Of a stretch of 64,000 nt of DNA, positions 34,695 to 42,125 are shown one piece after another (position 1 is the stretch's first letter; every line of letters begins with the position of its first letter). The position numbers and the translations under genes are program-made. Below the pieces are notes generated by a model that saw nothing but the letters and a program-made list of their open reading frames with translations, was not told the DNA's origin and searched no databases. Origin of the DNA: Stagnimonas sp. (GTDB lineage: Bacteria > Pseudomonadota > Gammaproteobacteria > Nevskiales > Nevskiaceae); assembly GCA_030652575.1 (NCBI GenBank), contig JAUSQI010000123.1:1-64000 (forward strand). The letters run 5' to 3'.

Positions 34695-35732
34695 ATGTCG
34701 AAGAACACGCTTTTCGTCCCTGCGCGTTACTACATGCGCCTTGCCGACCTGGTCGCGGAGCGCGGCTTTGAGATTGCGCCACTGTTGCGCACGCTCAATC
34801 TTCCGATTCAATCTCTCGCCGAGCCGGATGCCCAGGTGAGCTGGGCGCAGGTCGAGTCTCTGCTGGCAAAGCTGCGAATTCTCACGGGGCGCTCAGATTT
34901 GGGCTTCGAACTCGGAAAGTTGTTAACGGTCAGCGCACACAGCATTGTCGGCTTCGGCATGCTGAACAACCCCAATGTCGAGGATGCGCTGCGATTCTTG
35001 GCGCAGTATTTCAGCCTGGTGATGCCCAGCTTCCGGATGCAATACATTGCAGGGGAAGATTTCGGAGAGCTTCAGTTCTCACCGACCACGCCAATGTCGG
35101 AAGAGTGCCTCGCGTTTCATGTGGAGGCGATTGGCATGGCTGCCTTGCGTGAAGTGCGCGACCTCGCCAGCGACCGGCGCTTCAGGGTGCAGCTGCATAT
35201 CGCCATCCCGCCGCCGCCGCACGCCAGCCGCTACGGACTGATTCCTGATCTTGAAACGGAATTTCACGCAGAGTTTGGAGCCGTCGTGCGTCTGCGCTGC
35301 ATGGTGTGTCTTCACACCATCCCACTTGCCGCAGCAGACAAGAACGCCCTGAAGGTTGCAGAAGAACACTGCCGGCTGCTGGTCCAGAAAATCATCAAGG
35401 TCGGCGGTTTCGCTGACTTGATTGCCATCACGCTGAGCGGGGCCAGCAAGGCGCCGCTTTCGGAAGACGAAGTCGCGGCCATGTTCAATATCAGCAAGCG
35501 CACTCTGGTTCGAAATCTTCAACGTGAGAAAACCAGCTTCCGCGCCATCACCCGCCAAGTGCTGCACGACACAGCGAGGCAGCGGTTGCTAGTCAGCACC
35601 ATGAGCATCACCCAGGTTTCTTACTCGCTCGGATTCAGAGACACATCGAACTTCACACGCGCGTTTCGCAACGTCGAAGGCTGTTCTCCGAGCGAGTTCA
35701 GGCGAAGGGCGACGTCCTCCGGTTTTGAATAG
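34695..35732 (+). CDS. AraC/OruR-type regulator divergent from alkB
   Basis: This 345-residue regulator has the arabinose-operon-type sensor domain starting VPARYYMRLADLVAERG and a C-terminal AraC DNA-binding domain, with FNISKRTLVRNLQRE and VSYSLGFRDTSNFTRAFRN. Its divergent position next to alkB suggests it senses alkanes or their products and activates alkB (inference, by analogy with alkane regulators of this family). ATG 34695 was chosen because the sensor domain begins there; an upstream TTG would add 14 residues with no similarity. The two genes share an unusually small intergenic gap. Confidence 0.88.
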   Translation: MSKNTLFVPARYYMRLADLVAERGFEIAPLLRTLNLPIQSLAEPDAQVSWAQVESLLAKLRILTGRSDLGFELGKLLTVSAHSIVGFGMLNNPNVEDALRFLAQYFSLVMPSFRMQYIAGEDFGELQFSPTTPMSEECLAFHVEAIGMAALREVRDLASDRRFRVQLHIAIPPPPHASRYGLIPDLETEFHAEFGAVVRLRCMVCLHTIPLAAADKNALKVAEEHCRLLVQKIIKVGGFADLIAITLSGASKAPLSEDEVAAMFNISKRTLVRNLQREKTSFRAITRQVLHDTARQRLLVSTMSITQVSYSLGFRDTSNFTRAFRNVEGCSPSEFRRRATSSGFE

Positions 35733-35845
35733 CGTGCTTCGATACCTGAAAAGCCCGCTCAGCTTCAACGCGACTCGTGCAACTGGGTTTTACCCCGTTA
35801 GCGCGGACACATCTCAAAGAGGGTTGACGATGGCCATAGTGCCGT

Positions 35846-35918
35846 CGGGCACTGTGGCGATAACGCCGCCTGCGAAGGCTTCTTCGGCATGCTCAAAACC
35901 CGAGGGCTGTGCAATCAG
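35846..35918 (+). pseudogene. IS3-family transposase fragment
   Basis: A short frame reads GDNAACEGFFGMLKT followed by RGLCNQ. This corresponds to the conserved glutamate region of IS3-family OrfB (DNAxxEsFFgxLKtE). Only about 24 codons remain, with no other transposase parts or inverted repeats nearby, so it is a relic between the AraC-type regulator and the nitrate genes. The rest of 35733-35999 contains no gene. Confidence 0.65.
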
Positions 35919-35952
35919 CTTGTGTTAGACAAGCCAAACCCCCTCCTTCCCA

Positions 35953-35968
35953 CGGCATCGAAATTGCT
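35953..35968 (+). promoter_or_regulatory. Possible sigma-54 promoter of nasT
   Basis: CGGCATCGAAATTGCT keeps GG and GC exactly 12 bases apart (G35954 to G35966) and a full TTGCT -12 element. The -24 half deviates from TGGCACG at three positions. A start about 12 nt downstream would leave a leader of some 20 nt before nasT. It is weaker than the nirB and narK elements but has the same spacing. Confidence 0.45.
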
Positions 35969-35999
35969 TGTGGTTGCATAAAAATAGGATCCTTGACCA

Positions 36000-36569
36000 A
36001 TGCGCGTGATGCTGGTGGACGATGATGCCCATCGATCAGAAATACTAGCTGGCGCTTTGAAAAGTACAGGCCACCACGTCGTTGCCCATTGCCGAACGGT
36101 CGATGATTTATTGGCCGCGACGCGGGCGGCAAAGCCAGACATAGTTTTAATCGACGTTGACTCCCCCGGCCGCGACATGCTGGAGTCGCTCGCACAAATC
36201 AACCTCAACGACCCCATGCCAGTGGCGCTATTCGCGGCGAAGAGCGATGTCGAGAGCATTCGCCGCGCCATGCGGGCAGGGGTCTGCGCCTATGTCGTCG
36301 ATGGTCTCACGCCCACCCGCCTGCAGCCGGTGATGGAGGTCGCCATTGCCCGCTTCGCCGAGTATCAGGCCTTGAAGCGTGAACTGGACGACACCAAGAG
36401 CCGGCTCAGTGACCGCAAGGACATCGACCGCGCCAAGGGGCTGCTGATGGCGCGCCGCAATCTCACCGAGGAGCAGGCTTATGAGCAGTTGCGCAAGGCG
36501 GCGATGAACCGCAATCTCAAGATCGGTGATGCGGCACGTGCCGTGATCGCCGCGGCCGATCTGCTATGA
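36000..36569 (+). CDS. nasT: NasT, ANTAR-domain antiterminator/response regulator
   Basis: This 189-residue protein has an N-terminal receiver-like domain (1-120, with the VDDDA acidic pocket and IDVDSPG) and a C-terminal ANTAR RNA-binding domain (about 130-187, with DIDRAKGLLMARRNLTEEQAYEQLR read as two blocks). NasT proteins bind two-hairpin leaders with hexaloops and prevent termination when nitrate or nitrite frees them from NasS. Two such leaders are present downstream (before nirB and before narK). The nasT stop overlaps the nasS ATG (ATGA), as usual for this pair. Confidence 0.93.
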   Translation: MRVMLVDDDAHRSEILAGALKSTGHHVVAHCRTVDDLLAATRAAKPDIVLIDVDSPGRDMLESLAQINLNDPMPVALFAAKSDVESIRRAMRAGVCAYVVDGLTPTRLQPVMEVAIARFAEYQALKRELDDTKSRLSDRKDIDRAKGLLMARRNLTEEQAYEQLRKAAMNRNLKIGDAARAVIAAADLL

Positions 36570-37726
36570 GCAAGCCCGCACTGGAATGCCCGCAGCTGAC
36601 GCTGGGCGTGATTCCGCTCACCGACTCCGCACCTCTGGTGGTGGCTGAAGCTGCCGGCTTCTTTGCGGCGGAAGGGCTGGATGTTGCACTTGCCACCGTG
36701 CGCTCCTGGGCGGCGATGCGCGACAAGCTGGCCTCGGGGCGCATCGAGGGGGCAACCCTGTTGGCCCCCATGCCACTCGCCGCCGCCTTCGGGCTCGACC
36801 CGGTGGCGACACCCATCCTCACGGTGAAGGCCCTGAGCCAGGGCGGCAGCGGCTTCTGTGTGACACCCGAGCTGCATGCCCGCCTGCTCGAACACGGCGC
36901 CACCCCGCATGCCACACCGCTCGAATGGGCGGCGGCGATGCGCCGGCTGGTGGAGGCCGGACGCGGCAGCCGCACCGCGCCGACGCTGGCGCATGTGTAC
37001 CCGTATTCCACGCACCACTACGAGCTGCGCTACTGGCTGGCGAGTGTCGGCCTGCACCCGGAACTCGACCTCAATCTCGTCACCGTGCCGCCGCCCCTGA
37101 TGGTGCAGCAGCTCGAAGCCGGTCGCATCGACGGCGCCTGGGTGGGCTCGCCCTGGCCCGCACTCGCCGCGGCCCGCGGTGCTGCCACGGTGCTGTTCGA
37201 CAAGCGCCAGTTCTGGAACGGCGGACCGGAGAAAGTCTTCGCCGTCGCCCAGCCCTGGGCTGAGGCGCACCCCGAAACCCTGGCGGCATTGCTGCGGGCC
37301 CTGATCGCCGCTGGCCGCTGGCTGGATGACCCTGCCAACCATGCACAGGCTGCCCACTGGCTGCAGGCCACGCTGATGCCGGATGTATCGCCTGAACTGC
37401 TGGCGCGCGAGCTGAAGACCCTTCGCTTTCACGCCGGGCTGGCCGGCTTCCCCTGGCGTTCCCACAGCCGCTGGCTCTTGGAGCAGATGCGCCGCTGGAA
37501 ACACCTGCCGGCGTCCGCCGATGTGGAACGTGCCGCCGCCAGCTGCCGCTCTGACCTCTACCGCAGCGTGGCGCGCGCGCTGGGCGAGCCGCTGCCACTC
37601 AGCGACGAGAAGCCCGAAGGCGTGCACGACCTGCCATACCTGGTGCCGGGCGAGTCTGGCGCGCTGCAACTGCCGGCCGATCGGATCATGGGCGGTATGA
37701 GCTACGAGGCCACGGGAATGGCATGA
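36566..37726 (+). CDS. nasS: NasS, cytoplasmic nitrate-sensing NrtA/CmpA-like protein
   Basis: This 386-residue protein belongs to the NrtA/CmpA substrate-binding family but has no signal peptide, which is the mark of NasS. It sequesters NasT until it binds nitrate or nitrite. Stretches such as GVIPLTDSAPLVVAEAAGFF and LAHVYPYSTHHYELRYWL (each near family-wide conserved blocks) support this. The ATGA overlap with nasT suits a stoichiometric complex. A sigma-54 type element for the next transcript overlaps the last codons and stop of this gene. Confidence 0.92.
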   Translation: MSKPALECPQLTLGVIPLTDSAPLVVAEAAGFFAAEGLDVALATVRSWAAMRDKLASGRIEGATLLAPMPLAAAFGLDPVATPILTVKALSQGGSGFCVTPELHARLLEHGATPHATPLEWAAAMRRLVEAGRGSRTAPTLAHVYPYSTHHYELRYWLASVGLHPELDLNLVTVPPPLMVQQLEAGRIDGAWVGSPWPALAAARGAATVLFDKRQFWNGGPEKVFAVAQPWAEAHPETLAALLRALIAAGRWLDDPANHAQAAHWLQATLMPDVSPELLARELKTLRFHAGLAGFPWRSHSRWLLEQMRRWKHLPASADVERAAASCRSDLYRSVARALGEPLPLSDEKPEGVHDLPYLVPGESGALQLPADRIMGGMSYEATGMA

Positions 37727-37734
37727 GCATTGCT
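37719..37734 (+). promoter_or_regulatory. Sigma-54 type promoter of nirB
   Basis: TGGCATGAGCATTGCT matches the consensus TGGCACG-N4-TTGCT with one change (T for C). GG and GC are 12 bases apart. It overlaps the nasS stop codon. The expected start, about 12 nt after the -12 GC, falls at the foot of the first ANTAR-target hairpin (37746). Confidence 0.7.
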
Positions 37735-37745
37735 TGAAACAAGCC

Positions 37746-37807
37746 AGCGCCAACGACGGCGCTACCGCGCACCTTCACCGGATGCGCACGAGACAAAGGC
37801 GTCTCGT
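37746..37807 (+). promoter_or_regulatory. NasT (ANTAR) RNA target, two hexaloop hairpins, nirB leader
   Basis: Hairpin 1 pairs AGCGCC (37746-37751) with GGCGCT (37758-37763) around the loop AACGAC. Hairpin 2 pairs ACGAGAC (37788-37794) with GTCTCGT (37801-37807) around AAAGGC. Both stems are perfect, and both hexaloops have A at position 1 and G at position 4, the hallmark of RNAs bound by ANTAR proteins such as NasR, NasT and EutV. The loop and 3' arm of hairpin 2 contain the 5' arm of the following terminator, so NasT binding should block termination. Confidence 0.85.
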
Positions 37808-37853
37808 CCTTGCTGGCTTTGAAAAAAGCCGTGTTGGGGCGAACGCCTTTTTT
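37795..37853 (+). terminator. Conditional terminator in the nirB leader
   Basis: AAAGGCGT (37795-37802) can pair with ACGCCTTT (37843-37850), ending in a T run (37848-37853). The enclosed bases form a small inner hairpin, GGCTTT-GAAA-AAAGCC (37815-37830). The 5' arm overlaps ANTAR hairpin 2, so the two structures exclude each other. It ends 38 bp before nirB. Confidence 0.7.
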
Positions 37854-37891
37854 GTTGTCCGTCGTTTTTGCTGCTGCCGGAGTTTGATCCG

Positions 37892-40441
37892 ATGTTTGAT
37901 TCCCCCCGCCCCAAATTGGTGCTTGTTGGCCACGGCATGGTTGGCCAGAAGTTTCTGGAACAGCTGCATGCCCAGTCACCGGGCGCCTTCGAGGTGACCG
38001 TGCTCTGCGAAGAGCCGCGCCCCGCCTACGACCGTGTGCATCTGTCGAGCTACTTCAGCGGCACCACGGCGCAGCAGCTCTCGCTCACGCCGGATGATTT
38101 CTTTGCCTGCAGCGGCTATGCGCTGAATCTCGGCGAGGGTGCGGCCAGCATCGACGCGTGCGCAAAAACACTCGTCACCACCAAGGGCCGCACGCTCGCC
38201 TACGACACGCTTGTGCTCGCCACTGGCAGCTATCCCTTCGTCCCACCCTTGCCCGGCAAGGACCGCGCGCACTGCCTGGTCTACCGCACCATCGAAGACC
38301 TCGAAGCGATTGCCGCCTCAGCCAAGGTGAGCAAGATCGGCACCGTCGTCGGCGGTGGCCTGCTCGGCCTCGAAGCCGCCAAGGCGCTGAAGGATCTCGG
38401 CCTCACCACGCATGTAGTCGAGTTCGCACCGCGCCTGATGGCTGTGCAGATCGACGACCTCGGCGGCCGTCTGCTGCGCCGCAAGATCGAGCAGCTGGGC
38501 GTCACCGTCCACACCCAGAAGAACACCAAGGAAATCATCGACGGCGAGACCGCGCACCACCGCATGGTGTTCGCCGATGGTGGCCATCTGGAAACCGACC
38601 TCATCCTGTTCTCCGCAGGCATCCGCCCGCGCGACGAGCTGGCCAAGTCCTCCGGCCTCGCCATGGGCGAGCGTGGCGGCATTTGCATCGACAACCACTG
38701 CCGCACCTCCGATGCCAGCATCTACGCCATCGGCGAGTGCGCGCTGTGGGAGAAGAAGATTTATGGGCTGGTGGCACCGGGCTATCAGATGGCCGAAGTC
38801 GCTGCAAAGCAGATCGCGCAGTCCAGTACCCCATCCCCCGTCCCCCATCCCCCAGTTTTCACTGGTGCGGACATGTCCACCAAGCTCAAGCTCATGGGCG
38901 TGGACGTGGCGAGCATCGGCGACGCCCACGCGGCAACGCCCGGCTCGCTCAACTACGTCTACAGCGACGAGGTGGCGGGCATCTACAAGAAGCTCGTCGT
39001 GAGCGCCGACAGCAAGATCCTGCTCGGCGCGGTGCTAGTGGGCGAGGCCGAGGACTACGGCAATCTCTTGCAGTTCGCGCTCAACGCGATCCCGCTCGCC
39101 GCCAACCCCGAAGACCTGATTCTGCCGGTGCGCGAAGGGGGCGCGAAGAAAGGTCTTGGTGTCGATCTGCTGCCCGCGAGCGCCACCATCTGCTCCTGCA
39201 ACAACGTCAGCAAAGGCGCGCTCTGCGCCGCGATTGATGCGGGCAACACCTCGATCGGCGCACTGAAGAAATGCACGAAGGCCGGCACTACCTGCGGCGG
39301 CTGCTCGCCGCTGGTGAAGCAGGTGCTCGATGCCGAGCTGAAGGCGCGCGGCTTCACGGTGGAGAACCATCTCTGCGAGCACTTTGCCCACTCGCGTCAG
39401 GGCCTGTTCCATCTCATCAAGATGGGCAGCATCAAGAGCTTCGACGCCGCACTCATCGCCCACGGCAAGGGTCGCGGCTGCGACATCTGCAAGCCGGCGG
39501 TTGCAAGCATCCTCGCCTCGCTGTGGAACGAGCACATCCTGATGCCGAAGCATCAGGCCATCCAGGACACCAACGACTACTACCTCGCCAACCTGCAAAA
39601 AGACGGCACCTACAGCGTGGTGCCGCGCATTCCGGGCGGCGAGATCACGCCGGAAAAACTCATCGTCATCGGCGAGGTCGGCAAGAAGTACGGCCTCTAC
39701 ACCAAGATCACCGGCGGCCAGCGCATCGACCTGTTCGGTGCGCGCGTCGAGCAGCTGCCGCTGATCTGGAAGGAGCTGGTCGATGCCGGCTTCGAGAGCG
39801 GCCACGCCTACGGTAAATCGCTGCGTACGGTGAAGAGCTGTGTGGGCAGCAACTGGTGCCGCTTTGGCGTGCAGGATTCGGTCGGCATGGCGATCCTGCT
39901 GGAGCACCGTTATCGCGGCCTGCGCAGCCCGCACAAGATCAAGTTCGGTGTGTCGGGCTGCACCCGTGAATGCGCCGAGGCGCAGAGCAAGGACGTGGGC
40001 GTGATCGCCACCGAAAAAGGCTGGAACCTGTTCGTCAGCGGCAACGGCGGCATGAAGCCGCGCCACGCCACGCTCTTGGCGATGGACCTCGATGACGCGA
40101 CGATGATCCAGTTCATCGACCGCTACCTGATGTTCTACGTGCGCACCGCCGACCGCCTGCAACGCACCAGCACCTGGCTGGACAATCTCGAAGGCGGCAT
40201 CGATTACGTGAAGCAGGTGGTCTGCGAAGACTCGCTGGGCATTGCCGCCGAACTCGAAGCCGAGATGCAGGGTCTCGTGGACACCTACGAATGCGAGTGG
40301 AAGAAGGCGATCAACGACGAGGAGACGCTCAAGCGCTTCAAGCACTTCGTCAATTCGCCGGAGCCGGACAGCAACATCCAGTTCGTCGACGAGCGCGGGC
40401 AGATCAAGCCGCGCAATGCGTTGACGAAGGAGACGGTGTGA
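37892..40441 (+). CDS. nirB: NirB, assimilatory nitrite reductase large subunit
   Basis: This 849-residue siroheme enzyme reduces nitrite to ammonium with NAD(P)H. An N-terminal FAD/NAD oxidoreductase module (GHGMVG near 10; GGGLLGLEAA) is followed by a BFD-type [2Fe-2S] region (CSCNNVSKGAL and TCGGC) and the sulfite/nitrite reductase domain, with siroheme/[4Fe-4S] ligands in CVGSNWCRFG and VSGCTRECAEAQ. The ATG at 37892 has GGAG upstream. It shares one base with nirD. An unusual Pro-rich insertion (STPSPVPHPPV, about 313-323) is encoded by a C-run repeat. Confidence 0.95.
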   Translation: MFDSPRPKLVLVGHGMVGQKFLEQLHAQSPGAFEVTVLCEEPRPAYDRVHLSSYFSGTTAQQLSLTPDDFFACSGYALNLGEGAASIDACAKTLVTTKGRTLAYDTLVLATGSYPFVPPLPGKDRAHCLVYRTIEDLEAIAASAKVSKIGTVVGGGLLGLEAAKALKDLGLTTHVVEFAPRLMAVQIDDLGGRLLRRKIEQLGVTVHTQKNTKEIIDGETAHHRMVFADGGHLETDLILFSAGIRPRDELAKSSGLAMGERGGICIDNHCRTSDASIYAIGECALWEKKIYGLVAPGYQMAEVAAKQIAQSSTPSPVPHPPVFTGADMSTKLKLMGVDVASIGDAHAATPGSLNYVYSDEVAGIYKKLVVSADSKILLGAVLVGEAEDYGNLLQFALNAIPLAANPEDLILPVREGGAKKGLGVDLLPASATICSCNNVSKGALCAAIDAGNTSIGALKKCTKAGTTCGGCSPLVKQVLDAELKARGFTVENHLCEHFAHSRQGLFHLIKMGSIKSFDAALIAHGKGRGCDICKPAVASILASLWNEHILMPKHQAIQDTNDYYLANLQKDGTYSVVPRIPGGEITPEKLIVIGEVGKKYGLYTKITGGQRIDLFGARVEQLPLIWKELVDAGFESGHAYGKSLRTVKSCVGSNWCRFGVQDSVGMAILLEHRYRGLRSPHKIKFGVSGCTRECAEAQSKDVGVIATEKGWNLFVSGNGGMKPRHATLLAMDLDDATMIQFIDRYLMFYVRTADRLQRTSTWLDNLEGGIDYVKQVVCEDSLGIAAELEAEMQGLVDTYECEWKKAINDEETLKRFKHFVNSPEPDSNIQFVDERGQIKPRNALTKETV
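38829..38853 (+). repeat. Heptamer C-run repeat inside nirB
   Basis: Four C-runs of 4 to 5 bases are separated by AT, GT and AT, forming an imperfect CCCCCAT heptamer array. It is translated in frame as Pro/Ser/His-rich residues just before the conserved FTGADMSTK block. The complementary strand has four G-runs with 2-nt spacers, a G-quadruplex pattern. Confidence 0.75.
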
Positions 40442-40794
40442 TGACCGAGCAAGCTCAATGGACAGAGGTTTGCGCGCTGGCCGACATCATTCCCAATGCC
40501 GGTGTCTGCGCCAAAGTCGGTAGCGCGCAGGTCGCGGTGTTCCGCCTTGTCTCGCCGCAAGGTGTGGAAGAGGGCGTGTTCGCCCTCGGTAATTTCGAGC
40601 CCAAGTCCCAGGCCAACGTGCTGTCGCGCGGGCTGGTGGGCGACTTGGGCGGTGTCTCAGTGGTCGCCTCGCCGGTCTATAAAAATCACTACGCCCTCAC
40701 GACCGGCGCCTGTCTGGAGGAAGAAGGCCTCAGCGTGCCGGTGTATGCGGTGCGCGTGGTCGAGGGCTTGGTACTCGTCGGCGCGGCTGTATGA
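40441..40794 (+). CDS. nirD: NirD, nitrite reductase small subunit
   Basis: This 117-residue Rieske-like small subunit is of the NirD family, which stabilises NirB. It lacks the Cys-His pairs of true Rieske proteins, as expected for NirD, and has the typical LGNFEPKSQANVLSRGLVGD and VVASPVYKNHYAL blocks (each within the family core). It starts on the last base of the nirB stop (TGATG) and overlaps the next gene as ATGA. Confidence 0.93.
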   Translation: MTEQAQWTEVCALADIIPNAGVCAKVGSAQVAVFRLVSPQGVEEGVFALGNFEPKSQANVLSRGLVGDLGGVSVVASPVYKNHYALTTGACLEEEGLSVPVYAVRVVEGLVLVGAAV

Positions 40795-42125
40795 AACCGC
40801 GCCTGATTCTGGTCGGTAACGGCATGGCGGGCGTGCGCACGCTTGAGGAGTTGCTCAAGCGCGCGCCCGGCCAGTACGACATCACCGTGTTCGGCGAAGA
40901 GCCGTACGGCAACTACAACCGCATCCAGCTCTCGCCCGTGCTCGCAGGCGAGAAGACCATCGCACAGATCATCACGCATGCACCGGAGTGGTACGCCGCC
41001 AACGGCATCAAGCTCCTCACCGGCGACGCGGTGGTTGCCATCGACCGCGAGGCGAAAACCGTCACCTCCGCGAAGGGCGTCACCGCAGCGTATGACGTGC
41101 TGCTGCTGGCCACCGGCAGCAAGCCTTTTGTGCTGCCGGTGCCCGGCAAGGAGCTGCCGGGCGTGATCGCCTTCCGCGACATCGCGGACGTGGACTCCAT
41201 GCTGAGCGCGAGCCGCACCTACACCCACGCGGTGGTGATCGGCGGCGGCCTGCTCGGCCTCGAAGCCGCCAATGGTTTGGTGAAGCGCGGCATGACGGTG
41301 AGCGTGGTGCATCTCTCCGACATCATCATGGAGCGCCAGCTCGACAGGCCCGCCGCCGTGCTGCTGCAACGCAGTCTTGAATCGCGCGGCATCAAGTTTC
41401 TGCTGAAAGCGGCAACCGCCGAACTGCTTGGCGAGACGCGCGTCGAAGCCGTGCGTTTCAAGGACGGCCGCGAAGTGCCTGCCGATCTCGTGGTGATGGC
41501 CGCCGGCATCATCCCCAATGCCGCACTCGCCAAGGCGAGCGGGCTGGAGTGCGAGCGTGGCATCGTCGTCGACGACGCACTGCGCAGCAGCGACCCCAGC
41601 ATCTATGCCGTCGGCGAATGCGCCCAGCATCGCAAGATTTGCTATGGGCTGGTCGCACCTCTGTGGGATCAGGCCATCGTCTGCGCCGAGCATCTGGCTG
41701 CGGTTTCGACAGCAGCCTACGAAGGCTCGGTGGTCTCCACCAAGCTCAAGGTGACGGGTATTGATCTGTTCTCCGCCGGCAACTTCCAGGGCGGGGAGGG
41801 CAGCGAGGAGCTGGTCTTCCGAGACCCCAAGCGCGGCATCTATAAAAAGCTGGTTGTGCGCGATGGCCGGCTCGATGGCGCCGTGCTGGTCGGCGATACG
41901 CGCGATGGCGGCTGGTACTACGAGCTGATCCAGCAGAAGGCCCACGTCGGCCACTGGCGCAACAAGCTCGTGTTTGGCCGCAGCTTCTGTGAGCAGCCGC
42001 TTGAGCGACCCGGCGAGGGACCCGCCAACGGCGGGATCGACGGCAACGCGAATGCGGCCAGGCGCCTAGGCAGCACCACGATAGAAAGGCGCAACCCGCC
42101 AGCGCCAGAGGCGCAAGCCGCATGA
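40791..42125 (+). CDS. FAD-dependent reductase, nitrate reductase electron-transfer partner (NasB-like)
   Basis: This 444-residue two-dinucleotide-fold flavoprotein has GNGMAG near residue 9 for FAD, GGGLLGLEAA near 145 for NAD(P)H and VYAVGEC-type IYAVGECAQH near 275. It resembles the N-terminal half of NirB and stand-alone NasB/rubredoxin-reductase-like enzymes. Placed between nirD and nasA with 4-bp overlaps on both sides, it most likely passes electrons from NAD(P)H to NasA. The last about 45 residues are low-complexity and not conserved in appearance. A function independent of NasA cannot be excluded. Confidence 0.82.
   Translation: MKPRLILVGNGMAGVRTLEELLKRAPGQYDITVFGEEPYGNYNRIQLSPVLAGEKTIAQIITHAPEWYAANGIKLLTGDAVVAIDREAKTVTSAKGVTAAYDVLLLATGSKPFVLPVPGKELPGVIAFRDIADVDSMLSASRTYTHAVVIGGGLLGLEAANGLVKRGMTVSVVHLSDIIMERQLDRPAAVLLQRSLESRGIKFLLKAATAELLGETRVEAVRFKDGREVPADLVVMAAGIIPNAALAKASGLECERGIVVDDALRSSDPSIYAVGECAQHRKICYGLVAPLWDQAIVCAEHLAAVSTAAYEGSVVSTKLKVTGIDLFSAGNFQGGEGSEELVFRDPKRGIYKKLVVRDGRLDGAVLVGDTRDGGWYYELIQQKAHVGHWRNKLVFGRSFCEQPLERPGEGPANGGIDGNANAARRLGSTTIERRNPPAPEAQAA

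Noticed and set aside
39035-40345. A minus-strand open frame of about 436 codons inside nirB
   Set aside because: The siroheme and Fe-S motifs of nirB are on the plus strand; this is its shadow.
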